A stretch of 34,923 nucleotides of DNA from a virus: IMG/VR virus record IMGVR_UViG_3300025131_000197, positions 1 to 34,923 of that record. One strand, given 5' to 3'. The number at the start of each line of letters is the position of its first letter. Position 1 is the first letter of the stretch. This document shows, one piece after another, positions 17,446-26,422 of the stretch. Position numbers and translations under genes: made by a program. A model generated the notes under the pieces. That model ran no database searches. It was not told the DNA's origin and worked only from the letters and a program-made list of their open reading frames with translations.

Positions 17446-17519
17446 TTTTTTCTCCTGTTTTTTTAAATTTAAATAATCCTCTGGAAATTATTCAAAAACT
17501 TGAAATATAACTACTCACA

Positions 17520-17530
17520 TATAAATATAA
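17520..17530 (-). promoter_or_regulatory. Candidate phage promoter element (TTATATTTATA)
   Basis: The minus strand reads TTATATTTATA in the 105-base gap between the end of the gpI/PKD gene and the 218-residue gene. It is 74 bases upstream of the ATG at 17445, which has its own AGGAG site. The element is identical over 11 bases to those at 15591 and 34369. No hairpin terminator was seen in this gap. Confidence 0.45.
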
Positions 17531-17550
17531 AAGTTTTGAATTTTTCCACC

Positions 17551-20500
17551 TTATTCTACTCTCAATTTAGAATCACTTGGATCTTGTGATACTAATACCG
17601 TTGGTGATGTCAACGTCAATTCAACTACCTTCTCACCAAAAAGAGTTGTTTCATCAGTATTTTTACATCCCTCATAATATAATCTATTATATGAAATATT
17701 TTCTTCTACCCTTGTGTCATATGAACTTCTAAAATATGAAGAACTATAGGGCCAATTCATAGACTGACTAAAACTTGAACTAAAATATAATTCCATCTCA
17801 TAATTAAAATCTGACAATCTTGAAGCAGAAATAAATGGTTGTACTGCTTCAACAAAAACATATTTTGGACCACCAAGTACAACTGATCCAGATTGATATT
17901 CTACCCAATCTCCATTTATTTCTCCAAATTTAACAAGAGTTGGTTGTTGTAAATAATCTGATGTATCAACGTTCCCGTCAGAATACTGTTGATATCCTCC
18001 AGGAATAATAAAATCTTCTATTTCAATAAGTGATGTATATGTATTTTCATTTCCTGTAAAAGTATATGTACTTGCAGTAAAATTAAGTGGAGCAGTATAC
18101 TGATTATGATATCCAATAAGTGATATATCCTCATTTATTTCTATGGAAGCTGAATGTTTTGGCATTTCACCAGTTACTACTATGCCATCATCTATAACTA
18201 TAGTTGATTCATAAGATAAATTTTCAAAGTACGGTGGATTTCCAATAATAACTTTTGGACGTTCAAGTATATTAGGTTCAACAACTACTCCAGTAAGTAC
18301 ATTTGCTCTAGCTGGAACTAATTTTTTTAACTGGTCAAATATTGAAAAATCGTAATTTTTAATAAGTCTCATATAATCCCAAAAATTATTTGGAGAAGTA
18401 TATTTTTGCCAATAAGAATCTCTAACTAATCTTAACCTTTTATATGATAATTCCCACTTATCTCGTGGATCTCCAACAAAATTATAAAAATCGGCTCCAC
18501 CAAGAGCCATTATAATATCTTCATTAATTACATCTGTTGGAGAAAAATATATTCCAATCTTATTTGAATCTAAAGGAGCAAAATCAAGATTACTTTTTTC
18601 TTTACGTTCTGTAGCACTTAAATGTATATACCCATCTGATCCTAATTCAATATAATTATTTTCAATTCTAATCTTATTAGAAGTTGGACGATTAGCTCCT
18701 ATATTTGGCATTATTACTTTTAATTTATCCGCTACAGCAGCAAAGTGTGGTCTATTGCCCTCTGTATACCCAATAGCACTTCCAGATTGAATGTAAGATT
18801 GGTCAGCACTTGTATCACCAATATCACCATCAAGGTCAAGATTTTTATTATCGTTAAATGAATATCTTAAAACCAAATCTGTATATGAAGCAGATATGTG
18901 ATTGCCATCATATGATTGTGGAGCCTCAACATGATTATCAAATGAAGATGTATTTAAAGTTGAATTCCAATATCTAAATTCCATCATATTCCCTGTAAAC
19001 TGGGAGCCAAAATCGTCACTTGGTTTTCCACCTATATATGATGTCTCATCCCCCACATAAGCACTATTATAAGAACTTTCTGTTGTACCATCTATAGACA
19101 TAGTAACAACCGAACTAAACATAATTTTTTCCATAGATTCATCATATTGTTTTGCAAATAATTGATATTCATTATCTATTCCAGTAGAATCACTACCTGT
19201 CATTCTTCTCATCATAACAGAAAAATATTTATCATTATAAACTGGTAATAACGAAGAACTTAATTCTTTATATCCACTAACTCCATTTAATAAAAACGAT
19301 ACATATCCGTAATTATCTGTTGAACCATTATCAGTCAATCTAATTGCCCAATCTGTTCCCGCCTGTACAAGAGTTTGGTTAGACCCAGTTGCAGTTTTAA
19401 ATCTAAATTCAACTGTATCTGGTTTTCTATTACTACTAGTATCATCCACCCAAGTAGTTTCAATATATTGACCACCCTTAAGATCAAGTGCTTTCGTAAA
19501 ATTTCTTAGTTGTAAATAAGATGGTGGTGCATCAGGTGGATCTGCTCCTCCAAATTCTTTTATTCTTAATATAGAAGTTGATATCCCAAAACAATTAAGA
19601 ACTGCTTTCAGAGATCTAATTGTTCCTTTAGTTTTTAAAATAAAAGGTAAATTATTAATTAATCTATTTTGTATATCCTTAGCAATATCCCTATCTGATA
19701 ATCCATGCGTGGTTACATCCCCAGAACCACTTACAATTTTACCAAGAGAATATTGAGATAAGGAAATAAGACTTTTACCATCTTCCATATGAAGTCCTAA
19801 TGATTTAGCCACATCAAAAATTAAATCTTTAGATATTCCAATTGACATATCATCATCTCTATTATGAATATCTGGCATATGTTTTATGTAGCTCCAAATA
19901 TTATCAAAATATTCTCCAAACATATCCAAAAAATTTAAAAATAAAGCATTACCATCATCACCAGCAACATGCATTGGAAGTTGATTTGACAACATATTTA
20001 AATTTTTCATATCATAGAAAGAAGCACTTTCAATTTGATTGTCATACCACTCTGTAACTTGTGATGAAGTTACTGGATACAAACTATATGGTTTACTTGA
20101 ATTTGTTTTTGGCCAAGAATTATCAAAATATTCACCAACTGAACTACTAACATAAGACGAACTTTCAAAATACAAATATTTTTCATACCCCATAAAACTA
20201 TTTATTGTTTGTCGTTTTTTAAGGTCCCAGCTAGCAACAATATCAGAAGAACCACTAACGGATGAAGAATAATAATTACTCTGGCTAGTATATAATTCAA
20301 TATTTTCTAATTTAGATTTAAAATTTTCAATTCGTTTTTTAGCAGAACTAAAATTAATGAAATTCTCATACTTACTATAATCAACATTAAGATATGAACT
20401 TCCTACTGGATTACTTGCACTAAAAATTAAATTTTCTAAATCATCTGATACAGTTTGATCATCTGTTAATATTTCATCCCAAGTTTGATACTGAGTTTCT

Positions 20501-21963
20501 AAATCAGAAATTGGACTTTCAAGTTCAGTTGTATTTGGATCTCGTAATATTAAAGCACCAATATCCTCATCTACATAATCTATTAATAAAACTTTATCTT
20601 CGTGTTGTGGAATCTTTTCTTGTACAACATAAGCAGAAGTTTTTTCAGTAATTCCAGCTGGTAAAGGTTCATATAACTTATAAACTACCGAATACGGCCA
20701 TTCCTTAAATTCACTATTATCTTGTTCTACATTTACAACAAGAGAAGTTTTATCGTTATCAAAATGTATATATGTATCTAAATCTTTTTTATCTTTTATT
20801 CTATAATCTAACTGCCATTTATCAAACGGATATTCCCAAGGTCCCCCTTCTCCCCAATCACCAGGATGCCTATTAGACCCCAAATCTCCTGCAATATGTC
20901 CTCGTAAAAGAGATTGGTCTTTCCATGTATCTTCCACTCTAACTTTAGTTTTATCTATAACATCACTCACAGTTGAAATAAATGGAGCGTAAGATGGAAT
21001 ATATTCTACATCATCAACTGTAATAGTAAGTTCTGCTTCTGTTTCTAACCCATTATTATCAATTGCAGTACAAGTAACAGTATAATTTCCCTCGGTATCA
21101 TAAAGGTGTGGCATTGTATATGTTCCACTTGAACTAAAAACTTGAATTTCATCACTTCCTTCCCACACATCCTGTTCTTCAGTTTTTCCATCTCCAAATT
21201 CCCATTCTAAAAGTTTAACAACTCCATCAGTATCCGATGCTTCTACTGTAAATTCAATGGGAGTTTCCTTATCAGTTCTCCTATTATCAACCGACAAAGT
21301 TATTGTAGGTGGATCATTTGGATATACAACAACTTCTCGTGCTCTAACAAGTGCACTTCCATTTGAATAATTAATAGAAACTGTTACAGTATAAGTACCT
21401 GCTTCATTATAAACATGGTTTGTAGCATATTCATCAACTACAGTACCATCTCCAAAATCCCACGAAACTGAATCAATTAATGGCTCAACAATTACATTTA
21501 TAGCACCAGCTTTTCTCGTACCATCATTGTATACAGTAACACAACTAACTGAATAAGCTCCAGGTTCATCAAAAGCATGATCTACATTTGGTTCTTCTGG
21601 AGTACTTTCAATAGTATTACCATCTCCGAAATCCCAAATATATTTTGTAATAAAAGCTGGAGATGGAATGCCTACAAATTGTTTTCCATATTCAGTGTCT
21701 CTGTGTGCCCACTCATAATCAGATCCTGTCCAAACCCAAGCTTTCTCTGGACTTAAATTTCCTATAAAAATATCAGGATTTAAACTTGGTATCCAACCCT
21801 CAGGTGGATTTGTAGGTTCATCTTCATCCGCATTATACGAACCTCCACTTCCAAAATTAAGTTGACTATTATTTAAAAAATTACTCCACCAACTCATTAA
21901 TGGTATTTTAGTAGAATTAAATCCACCCCAATTTACTGATTTTTTATTTTGTTTTTTCTTCAT
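17551..21963 (-). CDS. PKD-, gpI/gp7-like- and LamG-domain baseplate wedge/appendage protein
   Basis: The protein has 1470 residues from ATG 21963. A TTG at 21975 would add four residues, but 21963 better fits the shared WGGFNSTKIPLM motif (residues 12-23). Three PKD domains follow at about 105-320, marked by WDFGDG, WDFGDG and WEFGDG and GxYxVxxxV strands. Residues about 660-805 resemble the P2 gpI/T4 gp7 wedge core: LPMHVAG, FLNFLDMFGEYFDNIW, then INNLPFILKTKGTIRSLKAV and CFGI. Residues about 820-1040 resemble a LamG/ConA-like lectin domain (LDLKGGQYIE, VEFRFKT, YIGG, FTGNMMEFRYW). It may be the gp7 equivalent that pairs with gp6, with carbohydrate-binding additions. The wedge assignment is inferred from pattern and the gp25-gp6 neighbourhood. 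Confidence 0.72.
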   Translation of the reverse strand: MKKKQNKKSVNWGGFNSTKIPLMSWWSNFLNNSQLNFGSGGSYNADEDEPTNPPEGWIPSLNPDIFIGNLSPEKAWVWTGSDYEWAHRDTEYGKQFVGIPSPAFITKYIWDFGDGNTIESTPEEPNVDHAFDEPGAYSVSCVTVYNDGTRKAGAINVIVEPLIDSVSWDFGDGTVVDEYATNHVYNEAGTYTVTVSINYSNGSALVRAREVVVYPNDPPTITLSVDNRRTDKETPIEFTVEASDTDGVVKLLEWEFGDGKTEEQDVWEGSDEIQVFSSSGTYTMPHLYDTEGNYTVTCTAIDNNGLETEAELTITVDDVEYIPSYAPFISTVSDVIDKTKVRVEDTWKDQSLLRGHIAGDLGSNRHPGDWGEGGPWEYPFDKWQLDYRIKDKKDLDTYIHFDNDKTSLVVNVEQDNSEFKEWPYSVVYKLYEPLPAGITEKTSAYVVQEKIPQHEDKVLLIDYVDEDIGALILRDPNTTELESPISDLETQYQTWDEILTDDQTVSDDLENLIFSASNPVGSSYLNVDYSKYENFINFSSAKKRIENFKSKLENIELYTSQSNYYSSSVSGSSDIVASWDLKKRQTINSFMGYEKYLYFESSSYVSSSVGEYFDNSWPKTNSSKPYSLYPVTSSQVTEWYDNQIESASFYDMKNLNMLSNQLPMHVAGDDGNALFLNFLDMFGEYFDNIWSYIKHMPDIHNRDDDMSIGISKDLIFDVAKSLGLHMEDGKSLISLSQYSLGKIVSGSGDVTTHGLSDRDIAKDIQNRLINNLPFILKTKGTIRSLKAVLNCFGISTSILRIKEFGGADPPDAPPSYLQLRNFTKALDLKGGQYIETTWVDDTSSNRKPDTVEFRFKTATGSNQTLVQAGTDWAIRLTDNGSTDNYGYVSFLLNGVSGYKELSSSLLPVYNDKYFSVMMRRMTGSDSTGIDNEYQLFAKQYDESMEKIMFSSVVTMSIDGTTESSYNSAYVGDETSYIGGKPSDDFGSQFTGNMMEFRYWNSTLNTSSFDNHVEAPQSYDGNHISASYTDLVLRYSFNDNKNLDLDGDIGDTSADQSYIQSGSAIGYTEGNRPHFAAVADKLKVIMPNIGANRPTSNKIRIENNYIELGSDGYIHLSATERKEKSNLDFAPLDSNKIGIYFSPTDVINEDIIMALGGADFYNFVGDPRDKWELSYKRLRLVRDSYWQKYTSPNNFWDYMRLIKNYDFSIFDQLKKLVPARANVLTGVVVEPNILERPKVIIGNPPYFENLSYESTIVIDDGIVVTGEMPKHSASIEINEDISLIGYHNQYTAPLNFTASTYTFTGNENTYTSLIEIEDFIIPGGYQQYSDGNVDTSDYLQQPTLVKFGEINGDWVEYQSGSVVLGGPKYVFVEAVQPFISASRLSDFNYEMELYFSSSFSQSMNWPYSSSYFRSSYDTRVEENISYNRLYYEGCKNTDETTLFGEKVVELTLTSPTVLVSQDPSDSKLRVE

Positions 21964-21967
21964 AATT

Positions 21968-23506
21968 TTAATCAAATGGGTTCCACGGGCTATTTATATC
22001 AATATAAACAGTTTTTGTTGTTACAGTTCCACCCGCATTGGTTATTTTACATGAATAATTTCCTTCATCACTATATCTAGAATTATTAATTCTTAAAGTT
22101 GGAGTATTTGAACCATATCTTCCACCATTAGGTAATTTAGATCCTCCCCTATACCACGCATAAGATAATCCAACTCCTGTAACTCTAAGTCCATGTATAG
22201 AAAAACTTCTTCCTGGTCTTACTCGTGTAGAACTTGAAGTTGGTTGGTTAGTAATATTTGGTGGGTATGTAATATCAACACTAAACGGTGCACTATCTGT
22301 ATAAACATTTTTAGTAATTGGAATTGCTCCAACTCTTAAAAGTTCCAATCGTATTCTATAATCATTTCTATTTGGAAAATTAGTTCTATCTGAAATTCTT
22401 ATTCCTCTATGATATCTACCTGTATTTGGATATTCATCTTCAATAACTTTCCATTTATTTAATTTACCATCCCACAAAGATATTTTAATAAATCCTGATT
22501 CATTTTCATCATCCCCTTTAGGAATAAAATTAGACCTCCAAACAGGCATAACAACATCCCCCTTACCAAATGATTTTCCACTTATTGGACTAATAACTTT
22601 AAATCCAGTAGAATATTCTGGTGGTGGTGCTGGTTTTGGTGGAGCCCATGGTTGAACACCACTTGTTGTTACCCACCCACGAGTTTCTTCCACAGTATGA
22701 ACTGGAGGTATACCTTCTGTTACTTCAGTTGGTAAACTTGATTCATCTTCTACAAGTATTGGAATAACATTCCTTTCTTCATGAACTACAAATGCATTAT
22801 TAATAATAACTGTCCCACCAACCATTTGTTTAGTGAATCCAGGATCAACTTCTGGTTTTTTACTAACTCTTAATGTAGTTTCATCTTCATCTGATGTAAT
22901 AAATTGAATCTTACCATACTCATCTTCTTTAACTGGAGTATGACTTAAATGTGTTTCAGGAAGTAATGAAAAATCTTTTTTATATTTATCAGAAATAATA
23001 TCATATGGAGCTAATCTAATTTCTTTTCTATCTGGAGATATCTTATGAATCCAATACCCATAATCTTTAATAACTAACTCCTCTCCAATTTCACCATTTT
23101 CTTTATCTTCTTCACTTCCAGCATAAATTTTTCCATCTTCATCAACCCAATAAGATTCATTATAAATTTCCCCATATTCATCAGGATTAATTTTCATTAA
23201 AACTACTTCATCTGAACCAGCAAGTCGTCTAAAAAAATTATATTTAACATTATATCTTCCTTTATTATAACCAAGTTTTCTTAAATCTGCTCCAGGATTT
23301 AATCTTAACCCACTCGAATCAAGTTGTAAATCTTCATACTCAACAATTTTCTTTTCAATATAAGTTCCATCAACATCATAAACCCACATTTCGACAAAAT
23401 CAGTTTCTTCCCCAAATGTAGGCCATTGGTAACCAGAATCCCCAACCTCATGATAAGTTCCTAATCTTAATAATTTTTGATCTTCTTTATTTAATCCTTG
23501 TATCAT
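21968..23506 (-). CDS. Tail structural protein with Kre9-like and Ig-like domains
   Basis: The protein has 512 residues. Residues about 55-170 form a beta-rich N-terminal domain (LRLNPGADLRKLGY, KGRYNVKYNF, YWIHKISPDRKEIRL) that includes a short repeat of acidic loops. A proline-rich linker (about 285-298) leads to residues 302-412, which resemble the Kre9/KNH-type beta-sandwich (SPISGKSFGKGDVVMPVWRS, ISLWDG, NDYRIRLELLRVG). The same domain opens the 371-residue protein. Residues 413-505 form an Ig-like domain with W451 and YSC (485-487), lacking the usual first Cys. It begins 11 bases after the upstream stop with AGAG before ATG, and its stop is five bases before the next start. It is probably a tail appendage or adhesin-like decoration; target unknown. 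Confidence 0.65.
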   Translation of the reverse strand: MIQGLNKEDQKLLRLGTYHEVGDSGYQWPTFGEETDFVEMWVYDVDGTYIEKKIVEYEDLQLDSSGLRLNPGADLRKLGYNKGRYNVKYNFFRRLAGSDEVVLMKINPDEYGEIYNESYWVDEDGKIYAGSEEDKENGEIGEELVIKDYGYWIHKISPDRKEIRLAPYDIISDKYKKDFSLLPETHLSHTPVKEDEYGKIQFITSDEDETTLRVSKKPEVDPGFTKQMVGGTVIINNAFVVHEERNVIPILVEDESSLPTEVTEGIPPVHTVEETRGWVTTSGVQPWAPPKPAPPPEYSTGFKVISPISGKSFGKGDVVMPVWRSNFIPKGDDENESGFIKISLWDGKLNKWKVIEDEYPNTGRYHRGIRISDRTNFPNRNDYRIRLELLRVGAIPITKNVYTDSAPFSVDITYPPNITNQPTSSSTRVRPGRSFSIHGLRVTGVGLSYAWYRGGSKLPNGGRYGSNTPTLRINNSRYSDEGNYSCKITNAGGTVTTKTVYIDINSPWNPFD

Positions 23507-23517
23507 ATCTTATCTCT

Positions 23518-24408
23518 TTATGAAGAAGTAACTACCCACTTCGATTCTAAAGCTCCTATATTTACAGTTACTACTTGTTCTCCCCCTCCTACTGTTTTTG
23601 ATTTTCTATCTCGTCCTCTCCACCAACGCCTTTGTCTCCTACTCCAATAACCTTCTGATCTAACTGGTTCTGGAGCAAAACATTTTAAACTTATCATATC
23701 TCCGTTACTAACTTCATCCTCACCTGATTGCCACCTACCTCCATTTATATTATATTTAGCTCCAGGTTTAATATAATGGCTACCAGCATCACTATTATGA
23801 GCAGTTCCAGTTGATGAAATTGAAATTTTAATTGGTCTATTTATCCCAGTAATCATTACAGGATCACTGGTAACTTCTTTTGTTAAATTAGCTGAAGTTA
23901 ACGATTTACTATCAAAAATTATAGGATTTGGTATTACATCAGATATTTCTCCTGGAGATTCTACTGTTAATGTATCCCTTATTACTGGTGTTTCTGCTGC
24001 TGTCCCCCAAAGTGTAGCTGCCCATTCTGGATCTATTGTTGCTGCAGTAAAATCTATGGGGACTCCAACCTTATAAATTGTAGTATCATCATAAGACAGT
24101 TCAACTCCTGGATCAATTAGTTCTTCTTCTATAACTGCACCTAAGCGGGGAGAAATCACTTCAACTACAGGTTCACCTTCTTTTATTATCTTATGAATTT
24201 TATCAATGACTTTAGGACGCTTAACAATTTTTTCTGGTATACCTACTTCCTTCTTTACATTACTTACGCTACTTTTAGGATTACCACGGCTACCGCCACC
24301 AGAACCACCAGAACTCTGGCCACCCACAGCTTCTCTTAACATTTTAAGAATTGTAGTATTTTTACTACCACCCCATTCTATTTTAATATTTTTTTTCATT
24401 TTATTCAT
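23518..24408 (-). CDS. Tail structural protein with WGG N-terminal motif
   Basis: The protein has 296 residues. Two starts are possible, ATG 24408 (8-base overlap with the upstream gene) and ATG 24399 (just after its stop). Residues 12-23 are WGGSKNTTILKM, the shared N-terminal motif with Leu in place of Pro. A Gly/Ser-rich linker and a basic helix (KKEVGIPEKIVKRPKVIDKI) follow. The C-terminal 120 residues look like a repeat-type beta-sandwich (MITGINRPIKISIS, YNINGGRWQSGEDEVSNGD, VVTVNIG, WVVTSS) found in other phage and surface proteins. A long Arg/Trp loop (YWSRRQRRWWRGRDRKS) is inserted in that domain. It is probably an assembly or appendage component of the tail. Confidence 0.6.
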   Translation of the reverse strand: MNKMKKNIKIEWGGSKNTTILKMLREAVGGQSSGGSGGGSRGNPKSSVSNVKKEVGIPEKIVKRPKVIDKIHKIIKEGEPVVEVISPRLGAVIEEELIDPGVELSYDDTTIYKVGVPIDFTAATIDPEWAATLWGTAAETPVIRDTLTVESPGEISDVIPNPIIFDSKSLTSANLTKEVTSDPVMITGINRPIKISISSTGTAHNSDAGSHYIKPGAKYNINGGRWQSGEDEVSNGDMISLKCFAPEPVRSEGYWSRRQRRWWRGRDRKSKTVGGGEQVVTVNIGALESKWVVTSS

Positions 24409-25516
24409 CTTCTTCTTCAGTTGCTAATGCCTCGGTAAGTCTTACCAAATCAAATGATATTGCTTCCAATCTCGCTGGTTGTCCAGCTGTTGTTATATTT
24501 CCTTCCGAATCTAACTGTTCCCCAAATCGAGTCGAATCTGGCAACCCAATTATCGTAGGACTTATTACCCATTCAGACCAAGTATCTCCACCATATAATC
24601 TATTAAACATACCTCGATATGAAATTTCAAAATCTTGTGGAGCACCTTCAGTTCTAGCTTGAAATGCAGATATGTATCTATTTAATCCTATGTATCCTGC
24701 AGGTTCTCCATCTTTAACCCAATCCTGCCACCCAAGGTCTATACTATAAACTCTATATTCAATGGTTGCACCAGGACATTTCCTTAACCGCATCCTCAAT
24801 CCTTCAATTCCAGCTTCTGGATTACCAGCCTGTCCAATTCCCCCATCACCAAACCAACGATTTGGCTCCGAAGGCCCCCCTGGACCCATCCAATCATCAT
24901 CAGAAACACCCTTTATTTGAAACTGTATTGAAGGTTCAAGTGGAGTTTGTATTACTCCAGTAATTAATGGTTCTGCAGCATTTACTGAAAAGGTAACAGG
25001 TTCATCTTGTAATTGATGTTGAGTTGCAAGAGTTTGTCCTGAAGGAGCTGAAAGTATTGATATCAATACCTCATTATTACCATTAACTCCTGTTGGAACT
25101 GAACCTGCTTTTTGTGGAGCTGGAGGATCTTCTATAATATCCTCAACTATAGGACCTCCATTTATAGAAAAAACTTCAGATATATCTTCAATCTGTACAC
25201 CACGGTCTGGTAAAACTGGACCAGCACTTCCTATTCTTATAACTCTAGCTCTAAGTTTATAATCACTTCTTTCTGGATAATCACTTGGCAATAATACTCC
25301 ACCACTCAATGCACCATCATTATGAGTACCTTTATTTCGTACAATCCATTCTTGTAAATCTTGTCTCCAAATAGAAAGTTCAACATATGCAGTTGTTGAA
25401 CTATCAACTCCAGTAGGAAGTCTGTTAGTTGACCATTTTGGTACTATTCGTTGTCCTACATTATATGTTTCTCCTCCAACTGGAGCCCTAAGTGAGATAG
25501 TCGGTAATGTTGCCAT
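24401..25516 (-). CDS. Tail structural protein with Kre9-like domain and ChW-like repeat
   Basis: The protein has 371 residues from ATG 25516 with AAAGGA upstream. Residues 6-118 form a Kre9/KNH-like beta-sandwich (APVGGETYNVGQRIVPKWST, VELSIWRQDLQEW, SDYKLRARVIRIG), matching by pattern the one in the 512-residue neighbour. Residues about 236-290 resemble a ChW (hydrophobic-W) repeat: GLRMRL, IEYRVYSIDLGWQDWVKDGE, AGYIG, RYISAFQ. A second, weaker copy may follow at 295-357 (ISYRGMF, DTWSEWV, LEAISFDL). ChW repeats are known in secreted and surface proteins of Gram-positive bacteria, where they are thought to mediate binding. It is probably a tail appendage protein with a binding role. Confidence 0.62.
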   Translation of the reverse strand: MATLPTISLRAPVGGETYNVGQRIVPKWSTNRLPTGVDSSTTAYVELSIWRQDLQEWIVRNKGTHNDGALSGGVLLPSDYPERSDYKLRARVIRIGSAGPVLPDRGVQIEDISEVFSINGGPIVEDIIEDPPAPQKAGSVPTGVNGNNEVLISILSAPSGQTLATQHQLQDEPVTFSVNAAEPLITGVIQTPLEPSIQFQIKGVSDDDWMGPGGPSEPNRWFGDGGIGQAGNPEAGIEGLRMRLRKCPGATIEYRVYSIDLGWQDWVKDGEPAGYIGLNRYISAFQARTEGAPQDFEISYRGMFNRLYGGDTWSEWVISPTIIGLPDSTRFGEQLDSEGNITTAGQPARLEAISFDLVRLTEALATEEEDE

Positions 25517-25519
25517 TTA

Positions 25520-26419
25520 TTAATCCTTTGATGTCCATTCTATTGGTTCTGACCAAACTTCAGCTCCAGAATTCCAAACTTTACAAACATAAGTTCCAAT
25601 AGAATCTGCATTAGCGTGTTCATTTTCAAATTTAGGTTTATTAGCTCCTTCGATTTCAATTTCATTATGATACCATTGATAACTTGGTGTTTGTCCACTA
25701 ACCCTAATTTCACATATTATATGTCCACCTTCAGCTGAATTTGGATAAAATTCTGGACTTTCAGAATCAACTACAACATCATAAGATTCTAACCATTCTG
25801 CCCAACAATCCATTGGTTGTGAAAGTATTGTTAAAGCGAATTCTTCGTCTATAGTAGCTTCTAATTCAGCAACAATAGATTCATACTCTGTCCTAATATC
25901 AGCTTCAGTTTCTATCTTAGTATTTTGTATCGATACAGCAACTGCTTGGTCTCTTTCCTGTTTCGCTTCCAATAAAGATTGATTTAAAGTTAAATCTGCT
26001 TCCCTTTGTGATTCAGAAACTGCTTCTGAAACAGATTGATCTATAGCTGCTATATGTTCTTGTCGTGTTAAAACTCCACTTAAAACTTCTCCTGTTTCTG
26101 GATCTACCACAACTACATTCTTAAATATATTATCTATAACCTTATCAAATTTGTCATCCTTAGTGTGTTCTTCAGACATTTTATTAATTGTAATGTATTG
26201 ATTTGGATGATCAAGAGCATCTCCTGTATTACGATCCTCAAATGAAAGTACAACTCCATTTTCATCTCTTAAAGTTGGAGCTACATTTGGATCACCAGAT
26301 CCAGAAATATTTAAATTAGTTATAGCTTCTTGTAATAAAAGTTCATATTCCCTTGCATCTGCATCATTCATGCTTGTCCAAGCTTCATTATCTTTTAATT
26401 CTTTTAAAGTATACGGCAT
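25520..26419 (-). CDS. Tail protein with coiled coil and C-terminal Ig-like domain
   Basis: The protein has 299 residues. The N-terminal 100 residues are mixed helix and loop. Residues about 118-195 form a long Ala/Glu/Gln-rich helix (HIAAIDQSVSEAVSESQRE onward), probably a coiled-coil stalk that would oligomerise. Residues 198-297 form an Ig-like domain with Cys236, Trp249 and YVC (277-279), the standard disulfide-and-Trp core. The start ATG 26419 is four bases after the stop of the DNRLRE gene. The coiled-coil stalk with a terminal Ig domain suits a fibrous appendage or decoration near the baseplate. No homologous T4 protein is recognised. Confidence 0.62.
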   Translation of the reverse strand: MPYTLKELKDNEAWTSMNDADAREYELLLQEAITNLNISGSGDPNVAPTLRDENGVVLSFEDRNTGDALDHPNQYITINKMSEEHTKDDKFDKVIDNIFKNVVVVDPETGEVLSGVLTRQEHIAAIDQSVSEAVSESQREADLTLNQSLLEAKQERDQAVAVSIQNTKIETEADIRTEYESIVAELEATIDEEFALTILSQPMDCWAEWLESYDVVVDSESPEFYPNSAEGGHIICEIRVSGQTPSYQWYHNEIEIEGANKPKFENEHANADSIGTYVCKVWNSGAEVWSEPIEWTSKD

Positions 26420-26422
26420 AAT

